A DNA stretch of 64,000 bases from Aureobasidium sp. EXF-3400 (GCA_024195585.1 SWBL01000060.1:117334-181333), one strand, 5' to 3'; positions 22,690-33,916 are shown, numbered from the stretch's first letter. The notes: generated by a model from the sequence alone, not told the origin. Translations and numbers: made by a program.

Positions 22690-24450
22690 CTAAGTTTGTA
22701 GCTGATATCTACCATCCACAGCTACTACTGGCGCAAGGTACTCGAGCGATCCTCGAGGAATCTGCTCCAGCTCTCGCCGAGCGATTTTGCCAAATCCTGT
22801 CCGTTGAATGCTCTCGACAAACACGACACCGCCCGTCGGAGCCTTGTACGCCGAAACACTTCTGGCGACATGATTCGCAAGCTCCTGCGCCGTAACTTCA
22901 TGGCTGCCCATTTTGCTGCAGACCACGTAGGCCATTGGCTCAGAGTATCCATCACCTTTTCGCCCAGGCCGCGCTGTCACCGCCGCGTCAATTACAAATT
23001 TGTGTGTTTTCAGTACCTCTTCTACTTCGACCGGCGAGACTTCTTTGCCGTCAAAGACCTTGAAGATCTCTTTGTAGCGACCTGTAATACTGTATTGCTC
23101 TCGTACCGAGTCGAACAGAATCTTGTCGCCTGTCCGGAACCATCGACCTCTTGCATCTGTAAGGTGAGATGACTCATTGTCTTCTGGGTTGTTGTGGTAA
23201 CCGTTGAATACCTGCACACCGCAGACTACCAGTTCACCTTCTTCATCGTTGTCGACATCTCGAGATGTAGCGGGATTGATGATTCTGTGATGAATCAGAA
23301 TTACAGGTATTGTATCTTCCTCCAGTAAAGCACTCACCTGATCTCTATTGTGTCTGGTACTAGAGACCCGACAAATTTTGGATCAACCATGCTACCAGAC
23401 TTTGGTGCAAATACAAAGCCAGCTTCCGTACTGCCGTAAGCTGGTTGGAAGCTGGCTTCGATTGGCAATACGGCTTTAAGGTCGTCAAAGTTTTGCTGTG
23501 TGATCATGGAACCGCCGCAAACATAGCTCCTTAGGCTGTTCAAACACTCTTTCGGCCGCGAGCCTGACTCGATAACGGCTGCAATCAATTCTGCAAGTTT
23601 GGCGCTGGCGGTCATGGCTGATATCTGATGGGCGTGAATGCTGTCCACGATTGCCGTCGGCTCGGTGGACCGCGAGACGTAAGTGGTCTGTGAGCCCATC
23701 ATCGTGCTCATAAACATGAATATTACTGACGCATGATACATTGGAGCGCAATGGAGCGCGCAGTAGGTTGTGTCGGAACCATAAAGACTGAGCGAACGTG
23801 CAATAACAGCCTGATGAGAGATGTCTGCAGCTTTGGGCCATCCTGTCGTGCCACTGGTGAGAACGCGACAGCAAGTCTGAGTGCTTGAGATCGAAGGGAG
23901 GTCGTAGATGTCGTTAGCGTTCAGTGCAAGGAGGCTACTGAAAGCGATAGGACGGTTGTTGCCTCCATGCGACGCCTGTACGTCGAAATCCAAGACTTGC
24001 GACTCTGGAATACCGACTCTCGAGGCTGCGTCAAGAACAGTCTTCCGGAACTCGGCCTCGGTGAAGATCCAGGTGGCTCCGCAGGTCACAACATATCGTT
24101 CAAGCTCTGCAGATGTGCTTTGTGGTGGCAATCCGATACATATTCCACCCATAGCAGCAACACCTAGAATCAAGATACTATAGTAAATGTCATTGCGACT
24201 GACCAGAGCAACGCATTCACCTGGCTTGACATGGATGTCCTTTACCAAACCTCTTGCCACCTTCTGTATCGAATCAACGCTTTCTTGCCATGTCAGTCTT
24301 CGTGATGGATTCTCTGCATCCACAAAAGCCTGAGTAAGTGGTCAGTCAATGCCATATTTCATTGTCAAACATTTTCTCCATCAGCAGAATACTGACCACG
24401 TCTGTTCGATCCTTAGGACTATTGTGCAAAATATGTTCAAGCACACTCAT
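22690..24450 (-). CDS. AMP-dependent acyl-CoA synthetase/ligase
   Basis: ANL-superfamily enzyme that activates a carboxylic acid through an acyl-AMP, usually to a CoA thioester. Exons 24450..24397, 24329..23338 and 23284..22690 give 546 residues; introns are 67 and 53 nt. Core motifs in order: TSGTTGWPK (residue ~173, phosphate loop), YGSTEAG (~314), GRWFRTGD (~394), GRYKEIFKVFDGKEVSP (~415, hinge), and RTGFGKIARREL (~509) with the catalytic Lys. No carrier-protein domain follows, so it is a stand-alone ligase. The substrate cannot be read from sequence; the text resembles 4-coumarate/long-chain type enzymes. No clear PTS1 signal at the C-terminus (YQLQT). Divergent from the oxygenase at 25088 with 637 bp between starts. 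Confidence 0.92.
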
Positions 24451-24569
24451 CTTTGTCCGCAAGTACAGTATGGTCTAGAAAGAAATTTCGTCTACTCTTA
24501 AGTCCCTACAGAGTGACTTCACGTCCATTAGGCAGCACACACATCCACGTGTCAGCATATGGGTTCAAT

Positions 24570-24598
24570 ATAAGCAGTCTGCAAGCCACGCACTATCC
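24570..24598 (+). repeat. 29-bp dispersed repeat, copy 2
   Basis: Matches 12738-12766 at 25 of 29 positions, all differences being transitions. Confidence 0.5.
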
Positions 24599-24787
24599 GG
24601 AGGATGAAGACTGCATTGCTTACCACGTCTTGTTTGAACCATTTACTGTATCAAGCTTGCATTCTAGATCATTCCCACAAATCGAATACGTGTCGTCCAA
24701 TCAATATATTGGCCTTCGCATCTGTTGGTGCTAAGATCGTCCCGGCAGTGCGGGGCATGCTTACATAGAGCGGCTACGGTATCGAGA

Positions 24788-24960
24788 GGAAGTCCTTGAT
24801 CGTTATGGCTTGCCTCTGCCCCTTCGCGTTCGTCGAATTGCTATGGCGGAGGTCAGATCCCGGCAGACTTGTGAAGACTCTTCGAGCATAGGATCTAAGG
24901 ATGTAGCTGACGGTCGAGGTACGATCGGGAAATGGTTTCCTAAACTACCCCGCCGTCAGC
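24788..24960 (+). repeat. diverged direct repeat, copy 2 (oxygenase promoter side)
   Basis: Partner of 22444-22602. It keeps the first CGG at 24926-24928, but the second half-site reads CCT instead of CCG. Confidence 0.55.
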
Positions 24961-25087
24961 CCCACTCTTTCAGGGCTGGCAAGCACCATCGACCGGGACA
25001 TATTTTGAGCCTCTCGATACAAAATCACAATCTCAAACACGATTACCTTTTGCTCAAAGAGTTCATCAGTATACACTTGTCGGCACC

Positions 25088-26290
25088 ATGAGTCCTCATG
25101 CAGATGTCGGGGTGGCCAACGGCCACCAAGAAAGCCAGACCACAATACCATCGCGGCTCTACACGGTCGATGATCTACCCAAGGTGTCTAGCTTGGCAGA
25201 CATCTGCAACCAAAGCGTCAGCAAGAAGGACTATCCATTGGCTTATGACGTGCAAAAGAACATTCCAATCTACGACCTAGCCGGACACCACTCGGACGAG
25301 ACAGCCGCGAACAAACTCCAAGATGAGTGGTACGAGATCTTAGCCAATGGCCCTGGCGTCTTTGTGGTCCAAAACATGTACCAAGACCAGTCGGTGCTTG
25401 ATGCGACCAACAACGCCTTCCGCCAGATCATCGAACGCGAGAAGTCCAACGCGAAAGGTGACCACTTTGGTCATGGCAAGAACGAGCGCATCTGGAACTC
25501 TTTCAGCAAACACGGTCTGCAAGACCCAAAGTCTTTCGTGCAGTACTACTCCAATCCTTGGCTGGCTCGAGTTTGCGAAGCATGGCTAGGACAGCAATAT
25601 CGTGTTACTGCCCAAACAAATATCGTCAAGCCTGGAGGAGCAGCCCAAGTGAGTCATCGTGACTATCATCTAGGCTTCCAAACCGCGGAAGGCTGCTCCA
25701 GGTTCCCCAAAGGCATGCAGTACGCGAGTCAGTTCCTGACCTTGCAGGGTGCTGTAGCGCAGAGCGACATGCCATTGGAGAGTGGGCCCACACGCTTTCT
25801 TCCATTCAGTCAGAAGCTCAACTCGGGTTACATGGCTTATCGACAGCCTGAATTCGATCAATACTTCAACGAGCACTGGGTCTCGCTTCCGCTCAAGAAA
25901 GGTGATGGCGTGTTCTTCAACCCGGCTCTACACCATGCCGCTGGCAATAATACTTCCGACGTCGATAGAAGCGCAAATCTTCTCCAGATCAGTAGCGCAT
26001 TCGGGAAGCCAATGGAGCAAATCGATGCAATCCCCCTGGTCAAGACATGCTGGCCAGAGATCCAGGCGCTTTACAAAGCCGAGGGACTGTCCGATTGCGT
26101 GCAAACCGTGATTGCGGCAATTGGTGAGGGCTATCCGTTTCCGACAAATCTTGACAATAGACCGCCTGCTCCTAACGGTATGGCTCCGAGTAACGAGCAG
26201 GATACATTGCGGGAGGCTATCGAAGCTGGCTGGGACACAGATCAGGTGGTTGCAGCATTGATGCAGATGAGAGTAGAAAGCCAGCCATGA
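25088..26290 (+). CDS. phytanoyl-CoA dioxygenase (PhyH)-family Fe/2-oxoglutarate oxygenase
   Basis: Intronless, 400 residues. The fold and iron ligands fit the PhyH family: His190-x-Asp192 in VSHRDYHLGF and a distal His at 282/283 in NPALHHAAGNN, with a candidate 2-oxoglutarate-binding Arg shortly after (DRSANLLQIS). Such enzymes hydroxylate acyl-CoA esters or secondary metabolites using O2, Fe(II) and 2-oxoglutarate. The neighbour ligase could supply the CoA ester; this is inference. The last 50 residues (SNEQDTLREAIEAGWDTDQV) form an extra helical tail. No peroxisomal targeting signal is obvious (ends VESQP), so alpha-oxidation of phytanate is not assumed. Confidence 0.9.
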   Translation: MSPHADVGVANGHQESQTTIPSRLYTVDDLPKVSSLADICNQSVSKKDYPLAYDVQKNIPIYDLAGHHSDETAANKLQDEWYEILANGPGVFVVQNMYQDQSVLDATNNAFRQIIEREKSNAKGDHFGHGKNERIWNSFSKHGLQDPKSFVQYYSNPWLARVCEAWLGQQYRVTAQTNIVKPGGAAQVSHRDYHLGFQTAEGCSRFPKGMQYASQFLTLQGAVAQSDMPLESGPTRFLPFSQKLNSGYMAYRQPEFDQYFNEHWVSLPLKKGDGVFFNPALHHAAGNNTSDVDRSANLLQISSAFGKPMEQIDAIPLVKTCWPEIQALYKAEGLSDCVQTVIAAIGEGYPFPTNLDNRPPAPNGMAPSNEQDTLREAIEAGWDTDQVVAALMQMRVESQP

Positions 26291-28490
26291 GCACAAGGGT
26301 TGCGTATCAAGAATTGGCGATGACAGATGCATGTCCGTATGCAGTAGATAGCTTATACAAGATGCAGACTTGTCTTCTCGAAACCTAGCCGTGCTCGACC
26401 GCCATCAAAGCACAGAATCCTTGTTGAACACCTGCACGCATGTTCAAATCCAGTAGAGGATTGAGTTGAAGGCAAGAACAAAGTGCACTCCCGGTCATTG
26501 CTTGAGGTCGAGCGACAAGGGCTTTACTGTTTCGGGAGCTGGCGTTTGATGTGCCACGCCAGTGGCTGTAAAGCCTAGGGCCAGGATTGAAAGGATGAAC
26601 AGCCTCCATGGGCTATCTTTAGATCATGTTCGTCTGGGTTGATGATAAGATTCTGCCTGATTGCAGGACAGGCACCAATATTTGGCGAGCTAACGTCAGT
26701 AATAATCCCTTCTTGCCTTTACGCGAAGCATCCGGAAGACATGTGGAAGACCTGTCTTCAAGGTGCTTGAATGACAATGACCTTTTGATTCTTGCCAGCC
26801 ACCTGAGACCCTAGCGAGTTGCGAATTGATCACCAGATACGTACGTCGAGTCAGGCATGGGAAGTCGAGAGAGAACATCGAAGGCAGTTGTCTACCAGTA
26901 TCCAAGGTCAGGAAGATCTCGACGTAATTTTTTGCCTGAACAAGGTACAGTGATCCAAGTCAGAAGAAATCAAAATTCATGCTGGAGGTCGTTGTAAGAC
27001 AACGGCCCAGCGAAGCGAGAAGAAGAGCTGGTGTCGCCAGGTTACTCGTGCGGACATGTGGGACCGTTAACGGTCAGCAATCTACAGAGAGACGTCAACT
27101 GCCTTCTATCGTTCTGCTTTGCCCATGATTTTGACGGGTTCAGACCCCTTTGTGCGTTGTGTAGCAGTCTCCAAAGAAATGTAACCATAGGACGGACTGT
27201 CGGTGTGGTAATAGAAGACGCCAATGATGCGACGAAAAGTTTTAGGCGCTGCAACCGAGATGCTCAATGCTGGCATCATGCGATATTGACAGGCCATCTG
27301 TATCAGTTGACTAGTTCTCGGTCAGACCCACCAAATATTGACTGACGATGCGGCCGCGAAAGCGATTGCTATTTTGCGAAGGCGCACAATTCGAGTAGAT
27401 TGCCTTCCTGTATCTCTGAGCCTGGATTGAACGCAGCATATAGATGAACTGCAAACCTGGTTGTTGCATGGTGAATGGTAGGGATGTGCCTGAAAAGAGA
27501 GAAGAACTACCCCAGAATATGGCGTGTTTCATCGGCGGCGCGTTTAAAATTTGAGGCTCCAGTTTTTCTTTCTTTCTGCTCTTCTATCGGCACTTTACCA
27601 GGAGCCGGGATCTACTATTGAACGTTACCCTATGCAAGCCCTTCCAAGACAGACTATTGCCTGTGTTTTGGAGAAATTCAACAGGCGTCCATGCGATCGA
27701 GGGTGTAAGCGAGGTCGTGGCAGAGACGGTTTGCGACGTGTGCATTGCGATAGGAGTAGTACTGGACTTCTGGTTGAGGCAAGTATCGATGGCATTACCG
27801 ACCGTTGCAGTATTCGCGTGGCCGCCGTCTGTTTCCTTATGCACCCCATCGCCGCCAGTCGATGCACGTCGAGGAAAGCATAGAAATAGCGCAGCACGCT
27901 GTCGACTTAAGCTGCAGCTGACAGGGAAGGCGTCATGGCGCGCCATCCCCCGAGTGCGGCCGACGCACGGGGTCAAAGGGGTAGTTGCGATTCACGAGAA
28001 CTTTGACAAGTCCAGCCCTGCTTGCTACTGCTCGATTGTTCCCTGGAGCAGATCAAGCTGCTCAAGAAGTGCTCTGACATATAGTCCTCGTGTTTAATAT
28101 ATCAAAGATGGTTCGTCTATTTGGTCGTCCGGGTTCGAGCTAGGAGGTGTGCAGGTTGGTTGTGTTGTTTTCTCTTCAAGCCCACGTTGTTCCTGCCTTC
28201 TTCGTCCTCACTTCACGTGGAGCGTTCACATACTCCAAATACATTCCTTATCTTACCTTCCCTTTTGACGTCGCTTTTGCATGGCGATTGTTCTTTAGCC
28301 TTTCGTTCCACCCCTTTCCTTTGCCTAGACGCAGGGTCATCGATCAGTCCCTTCTACACGATCCACCCTCTATTCCGTCCTCCAACGCTCACGCATGAAC
28401 CGCCAAAAGCTTCCTCACCGGTGCTGCTCATAACCTTGAGGATTCCCCGCTGCCTTGCAACGACAAAGTCCAACGCCAGTGTCCGTGTCG
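26291..28490. other. 2.2-kb gene-poor region
   Basis: No intact gene recognised. On the minus strand at about 26490-26605 an out-of-frame signal-peptide-like sequence is seen (see findings). The rest, including T/C-rich leader-like sequence just before 28490, shows nothing further. Confidence 0.5.
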
Positions 28491-29919
28491 ATGTCAAGTG
28501 AGTCCATCGCAGCCAACATGGCAACCTCACTAGGTGTCACCGACATGGACATTGCCGAGATCTCTAGGATGCTGACACTCAAACACACCTTGCTGCCAAT
28601 GTTTCAGGTTTCGGTCGCTTTTCTTGTGCTGGCCTGGATAGCTGTGAGCTTGCGTGTATACGTTCGAGCTTGGGTTCTGAGATCGTTCCACTGGGACGAC
28701 TGGCTGATTCTTCTTACATTATGTGTCTTTACGGCTTGCTGTTCATGTCTCATCGCCATCGAGGACATCGAAAGAAGCGGCACTGCACGCACAGCGTTGG
28801 CAAACGGGCTCGAAGCTCAATTCGGGCTGATCGACAAGATCTTTGGTGTAAGCAAGCTACAGATGCAGTTCGACACAGATGAGAACAAACTGACAAGTCG
28901 TCCAGCTCATCATGGGTTTCATGTCTCTTTATATCGTTACAACAGTGGTTCTGAAACTCGCCCTTGCTATTTTCTTCCTTCGAATCATACCCGAAAACTT
29001 CTCGTGGCAACGGAAAACCATCTACATCGCCACTGGAATCTACACAACCTATGGCATAGTTTTCACTTTTATCGTCATTTTCCAGTGCGGAAACCCCGCC
29101 AATTTTTTCATTCAGGAAGTCAGGAAGGCATGCATGTCGGATACGATACTACAACCTCTTTACTACACTGCCGGTGGCATGAATGCCTTGACAGACTGGC
29201 TCTTCTCTCTCCTGCCTGCAACAGTAATCTGGAGTGCAGCCATCCCTCGATCTATGAAAATATCGGCAGGATGTCTTCTCGGTCTCGGTTCTCTCGCAAG
29301 TATTGCCTCGTTGATCCGACTAGCATATATTCCTGGCATCGAAGCATCGCCGACTTTCCTGGAACATTCGGTCAACATAGCAAGTTGGTCAATTGTTGAA
29401 CCAGGACTCGGCATTGTTGCAGCATCTTTGGCGACTTTGCGCCCCTTGTTCCGATACTGTTTCCCCGGAAAGCAGCATACCGTGCTGCCCACAACGCATA
29501 GAGGCAAGCCGATTACTTACACACCTGGCACATATGTTTCTCGGATGAGCTTTGAGGAAAGAATCAATCCATACGGAGATCTACAACTAGGCTGTGTGAC
29601 GACAATCATAGGCAACTCGGACGAGACAGAGCTAAGGACAATTGACCGCAAGGGAAAGAAGGTCCGTTCTAGCGTCCAGGAGTTGTCCAGGCATTCCAGA
29701 GCTCCTTCAGCAATGTCGGACGTCTCTCGCGTCGACAGTGCAGTCAAGCTGGAGAGATTGTCGAGCTCAAGGTCCGTGATGCGACAGGAACGCTATCAAC
29801 CCCCTCAACCGGTGGTCAAGAAGGCATACATTCAAAACGGACGTGTGATCATGAGCAGAGACATCAGGATCGAAGAGGAGTTGTCGGTGTCAAATTTGGA
29901 ACCATCAACACCAGTCTGA
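28491..29919 (+). CDS. fungal rhodopsin-domain integral membrane protein (PTH11-like)
   Basis: Exons 28491..28847 and 28906..29919 (58-nt intron, GTAAGC..CCAG, phase 0) give 456 residues. Seven hydrophobic segments match the fungal rhodopsin-like domain (PF20684): SFHWDDWLILLTLC after TM2, the CGNPANFF loop, the NALTDWLFSLLPATVIWS segment, and WSIVEPGLGIVAASLATLRPL before the tail. The C-terminal 140 residues are hydrophilic and rich in Ser and charged residues, as in PTH11-type receptors. No CFEM domain is present. Ligand and role unknown. A second ATG nine codons on is an alternative start. Confidence 0.85.
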
Positions 29920-30271
29920 GGTTACCATTCTATCTCATTTGTAACGAAGGCCATGAAGTCGAATATTTTGTTCTTGTACAAAGTTCTATAGCGAGATCTT
30001 TTTAATAGCTGTATCGTGTAACAGTCTTATCACACACCTTCTTGGGCACAAGGTTTCCAACAACTATTGATGCAGACTCGATGTCAACAAAAGCTTGTTC
30101 TGCAACCTGACGCCATCAAATCCTTCGAGATACGGCCGGATAGGCGAGTTTGACTCATTCATAGTAGCTGCCTAAACCATTCAAACACGTATATAAACAA
30201 TGTATATCAAGAGGAAGAAAAGTCACCTTTACACATCCACATTCTAGATACAACAGCAAGCAGCATAAAAC
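29920..30271. other. intergenic, no gene seen
   Basis: 352 bp between two plus-strand genes; AT-rich, with no feature beyond the expected UTRs. Confidence 0.5.
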
Positions 30272-31738
30272 ATGGCTCGTCACATGAACCAGAAGAAGTT
30301 CCTTGCGGAATTCGTCTACGAGGTCGAAAAGGACTTTGATGTCGATGGAACACCAGCATCGTGGGCAGCACCCACAGATGACGGTAAACCAGCCCATCGC
30401 TACTGGGACGACGAGGACGAAAAAACCGAATTGGACTTCTTCGGCGGCCAGAATACAGGCGATATAAGCAGCTTTGCTACCAGCCATGACGGAAAGCTGG
30501 TTGCAGGCTCCAATGGCTCTGTTGTTGGTGTTCTCGATATTGAAACCAAAGAACAGTGTATGCAGTTTAGAGGACTGGTGTTTCCTTGTGTTAAGCTTTT
30601 GTTTGGCCCGGCGACGAACGAGTCTGGAGGATACACTCTTGCCATCGAAACCTCTGACAGAGATGAACGAAAGTCGGCCGTGTTCTTCTTGGAACTGGAT
30701 CAAGCTGGACGCATGATGCAGCAGCCTGACACGATTGATGTGGATGAGCTTTTGAAGAAGTCTTTGGAGCCTGTGGTAGCTCAGATGAATGAGTCTTTCG
30801 AGCTATCGTCAACATCACCACTTCTTGGATCAGTCCGCGAGGGCTACAGCAAGGCACTTGAGAATCTGAGAGCTGGCCTCGAATCTAGACATCTAGTTCG
30901 TGTGACCGGTCGTCCTAGTGGATTCGGCTCAAATCCATTCAGCAAAGACGGTCGACTTTTCCTCTACGTTATTCAGAACGAGAGCACACAGTCGGGCCCT
31001 CGTCCACCAGCCGATCTTCCCAAGGTGGTAGTCTATGACGTGGCTAACAAGCGTCAGAAACACATGCTCGATGGTCATGAAGATGCCATCATGTGGACGG
31101 CATTCAGTCCCGATGGTCAACACATCGCTACAGCAGCTTGGGACGGCACGTTCAGAATCTTTGACGTATCGACAGGCGATTGCAAACACGTCATTGGACC
31201 TACAGGAGGACAATGTTGGAGTGGAGCGTGGTCGGCGGACTCGAAGCATGTCGTGCTCTGTGGAATGGCCAACCAGGAGACGCAGAGTGAGACGTTCGTA
31301 GCTGTCTATTCAGCTGAGACAGCACAGCAGGTCAATCGATTCAGGAATGATGAGCTCAGACACTGGGTCAGATGTGTAGCATGGTCAGCCAGAGGAGAGA
31401 TTGCCATCGTACACGAGAAGAACAATGTGTGGATCTGGGAGCCTTTCGAAAACAGGACAATCAGCAGTTCCAAAGTCAAGGTTGAGGACTTCATGATGGA
31501 AAGATTTGCTGCTGTGTCGCAGGTTCAGTGGGTAAATGAAGGAGAGATGGTGATTGCTCGGGCGGGCGACAATACCGTCGAGATGTGGGATCGAGTCAAG
31601 AACATCAAATGGCGTTTGCAGAGGCCCGAGGGGTCTGGAAAAGAGCGAGGTATTGGCATTTTCAGGTGGGTGGAAAAGGACAGAACATTGAGGACGTTCA
31701 GTGGTGATGGGTTCATGAGGACGTACCGATTGTCTTGA
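30272..31738 (+). CDS. WD40-repeat protein
   Basis: Intronless, 488 residues. An acidic N-terminus (residues 1-60) is followed by a beta-propeller. Best repeats: the one ending VVVYDVANK then LDGHEDAIMWTAFSPDG, the one with ATAAWDGTFRIFDVSTG, and WVRCVAWSARGEIAIV...NVWIWEP. Weaker repeats lie before and after (VVGVLDIETK; NTVEMWDRVK; FSGDGFMRTYRLS). Probably a seven-blade scaffold; no other domain is attached. Partner and process are unknown. The start is the first ATG, 25 bp after an A-rich leader. Confidence 0.85.
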   Translation: MARHMNQKKFLAEFVYEVEKDFDVDGTPASWAAPTDDGKPAHRYWDDEDEKTELDFFGGQNTGDISSFATSHDGKLVAGSNGSVVGVLDIETKEQCMQFRGLVFPCVKLLFGPATNESGGYTLAIETSDRDERKSAVFFLELDQAGRMMQQPDTIDVDELLKKSLEPVVAQMNESFELSSTSPLLGSVREGYSKALENLRAGLESRHLVRVTGRPSGFGSNPFSKDGRLFLYVIQNESTQSGPRPPADLPKVVVYDVANKRQKHMLDGHEDAIMWTAFSPDGQHIATAAWDGTFRIFDVSTGDCKHVIGPTGGQCWSGAWSADSKHVVLCGMANQETQSETFVAVYSAETAQQVNRFRNDELRHWVRCVAWSARGEIAIVHEKNNVWIWEPFENRTISSSKVKVEDFMMERFAAVSQVQWVNEGEMVIARAGDNTVEMWDRVKNIKWRLQRPEGSGKERGIGIFRWVEKDRTLRTFSGDGFMRTYRLS

Positions 31739-31994
31739 CGGGCAATCAAGATAGCGAATGGCGGGTTCAAGATAGATAGCATGCAGCTTGATTGGGTGTT
31801 GGATGTTGATGTGTTGAAGGAAACAGGATGGTTATATATCTACTCGGTAAATGCCAAGGCCGAAAAGAACAGCGGCGTCCTGAACAAGCAGGTGCAATCT
31901 ACACGTCTCGGTGAGTCGAGTTGATATCCTACATCTTTGACACGATGCATGAATCTTCGACTTCAATCTTCTCGATTCAAAAGAAACAGCCGCC

Positions 31995-32714
31995 ATGACG
32001 ACGAACGCGCCCTCAGGTCCAGCGACCGTCTCACACCGCCAACTGCCCTCGTCTGCCACGCTCGTCCCCATCGACTTGAAGGTCGCACAAGAGCGACAGA
32101 TTCTCTACGATCAACGCATCATCTGCGGATGGAATAGCGACAAGATCCCCAAGTGGGCCGCTGCCATCGAAGCCGGCACGAGAAGCTTCTTCTGGATCTG
32201 CCTCGCGCCCGACGCCGAACGCGACATCCCTACTTTCACGCGCGACGACAAGACTCATATGCCCGTCGGCCATGTATCCTTGGACAAAGTGGACATCACT
32301 GAGCCAGATGCTATACCGGACGCGACACTTGCCGACCCTGAAAATGGTGTGCTCACCATAACCAGTCTGTTTGTCCTGCCCGCCTTCCACAGATCTGGCC
32401 TGGGTGCCTTTGCTATGGACGAGTGCGAACGTCTTGCTCGTATACCGCCTTTCGGTGCCGAAAACATCACTGCTCTCACAGTCAACACTTTAAGTCCGCG
32501 CTACTGCGAAGGTGGTGTTGAAGGCCCTGATGGTTTGGGTCAGTGGGAGAAAGAAGCTGGAGAACAGAGGCCTGTCCCCAAGAACAACATGCTTTGGTAT
32601 GAGAAGAAGGGCTACAAGAGATACAAGGACGAGGCTCCGAGGTATACAAGCTTGGGCAAGCAAGGAGAGACCGTGTGGTGGTATGCTTGTTTCATGAGAA
32701 AAGAGCTGCTGTAA
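31995..32714 (+). CDS. GNAT-family N-acetyltransferase
   Basis: Intronless, 239 residues. The acetyl-CoA binding motif is LFVLPAFHRSGLGAFAMDECE (split here at residues about 122-142), with the R/Q-x-x-G-x-G/A loop as RSGLGA at residue 133. The beta-strand before it (GVLTITSLFVLPAF) and the late NNMLWYEKKGYKRY strand-helix fit the fold. Substrate unknown. It converges on the porphobilinogen deaminase gene, with 82 bp between stops. Confidence 0.85.
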   Translation: MTTNAPSGPATVSHRQLPSSATLVPIDLKVAQERQILYDQRIICGWNSDKIPKWAAAIEAGTRSFFWICLAPDAERDIPTFTRDDKTHMPVGHVSLDKVDITEPDAIPDATLADPENGVLTITSLFVLPAFHRSGLGAFAMDECERLARIPPFGAENITALTVNTLSPRYCEGGVEGPDGLGQWEKEAGEQRPVPKNNMLWYEKKGYKRYKDEAPRYTSLGKQGETVWWYACFMRKELL

Positions 32715-32796
32715 CACTTCGACCTATTTGAACAAGATGAGGGGAGATACATTTGGCTTCTATATACATGGTTAGAGTCTAAAATTCTACGATGGG

Positions 32797-33916
32797 TTAT
32801 CTGAGGCCAGCTCTGATTTCTTCCAGAATTGTGTTTGCGCCCTGCGCTATCATGTTATTTGCCAACTCTTTTCCAAGAGCTTCTGCCTCGCTTATGGTCT
32901 TGACCACGTGCTTCAAGTTCATCTCTACCATCTGCTTGCCATCGAGACTGGTCACGGTAGAATGCAAAACCAACACATCGCCTTCCCAGTCAGTGTGTAC
33001 ACCAACTGGGGCACTGCATCCACCCTCGAGCGTCCTCAGAAGACTTTTCTCAGCAAGACACGCCGATGTCGTTGTCTGATGAGACAGTGAGCTCAACAAT
33101 TCAAGCGTCTGCTCGTCACCTTCTCGAACCTCCAATGCCAATGCACCTTGCCCAGGAGCATACAACATCCCATCCTCGGGACCCAAATACTGCGTGATAC
33201 GATGACCAAGATCGATACGCTTCAAGCCCGCAGCAGCAAGAATCAAACACGCATAGGGACTGTCTTCAGCATCCAATTTACGCAATCTGGTATTGAGATT
33301 GCCTCTGACATCCTCACAGATCAAATGCGGATAGTGGCGCATGATCTGAGCTTTTCTGCGTACTGAAGAGGTGCCAACGATAGCACCAGCAGGAAGCGAT
33401 TGTAGGGTTTTGTAGGTCGAGTCTTGCCTGATGACCATCACATCGCGAGGGTCTTCGCGTTCGCAGATGACACCAAGAATACAAGATTCAGGCAACATTG
33501 TCGGTACATCTGTAGAAAGCGCAAAAAAAAATCAAAACCACAATACTCAATAGTCAAGAATAATCCTACAAAGGATCCGATCACAACTTCTTTTACCTAC
33601 CTTTCAAACAGTGAACAATAACATCGAGTTTCTTTTCCATCAACAGTTTTTCCAGTTCCTCGGTCCAGATGCTTTTGGCGTTGAACTCTTGGAACGATTT
33701 GACTTGGTTCTCGTCGGCCATTGTGCTGACCACTTGGGATTTGTACGAGGGGCCTGGTGCATAGGTTTCGAGGTGTTTGACGATCATGTCGACCTGAGCG
33801 ATGGCCAATTGTGATCGCCGCGTGCCAATGTTGACGACTTTGGGTTCTTGTGAGGATGCCATTGCTGATTTTCGGTTTGAGAGTGACTTGCAGGAGTTGG
33901 CGACTTGTCTACGCAT
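32797..33916 (-). CDS. HEM3: porphobilinogen deaminase (hydroxymethylbilane synthase)
   Basis: Cytosolic enzyme that joins four porphobilinogens to hydroxymethylbilane in haem synthesis. Exons 33916..33601 and 33509..32797 (91-nt intron) give 342 residues, normal length. Motifs: IGTRRSQLAIAQ near the N-terminus, LDVIVHCLKDVPT across the intron (family DIAVHSLKDVPT, with the Asp supplied at the splice joint), GTSSVRRKAQI, ICEDVRGNLNTRLRKL, and LEGGCSAPVGVH, whose Cys at about residue 270 carries the dipyrromethane cofactor. A second ATG 18 codons downstream (MASSQEPKVVNIGTRR) is an equally good start. Confidence 0.96.

Larger units (their letters stand above)
24451..25087. other. bidirectional promoter of ligase and oxygenase
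   Basis: 637 bp between divergent start codons. It contains a CACGTG (24547-24552), the short repeat at 24570-24598 and the second copy of the diverged repeat at 24788-24960, which ends about 127 bp before the oxygenase ATG. Confidence 0.55.
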
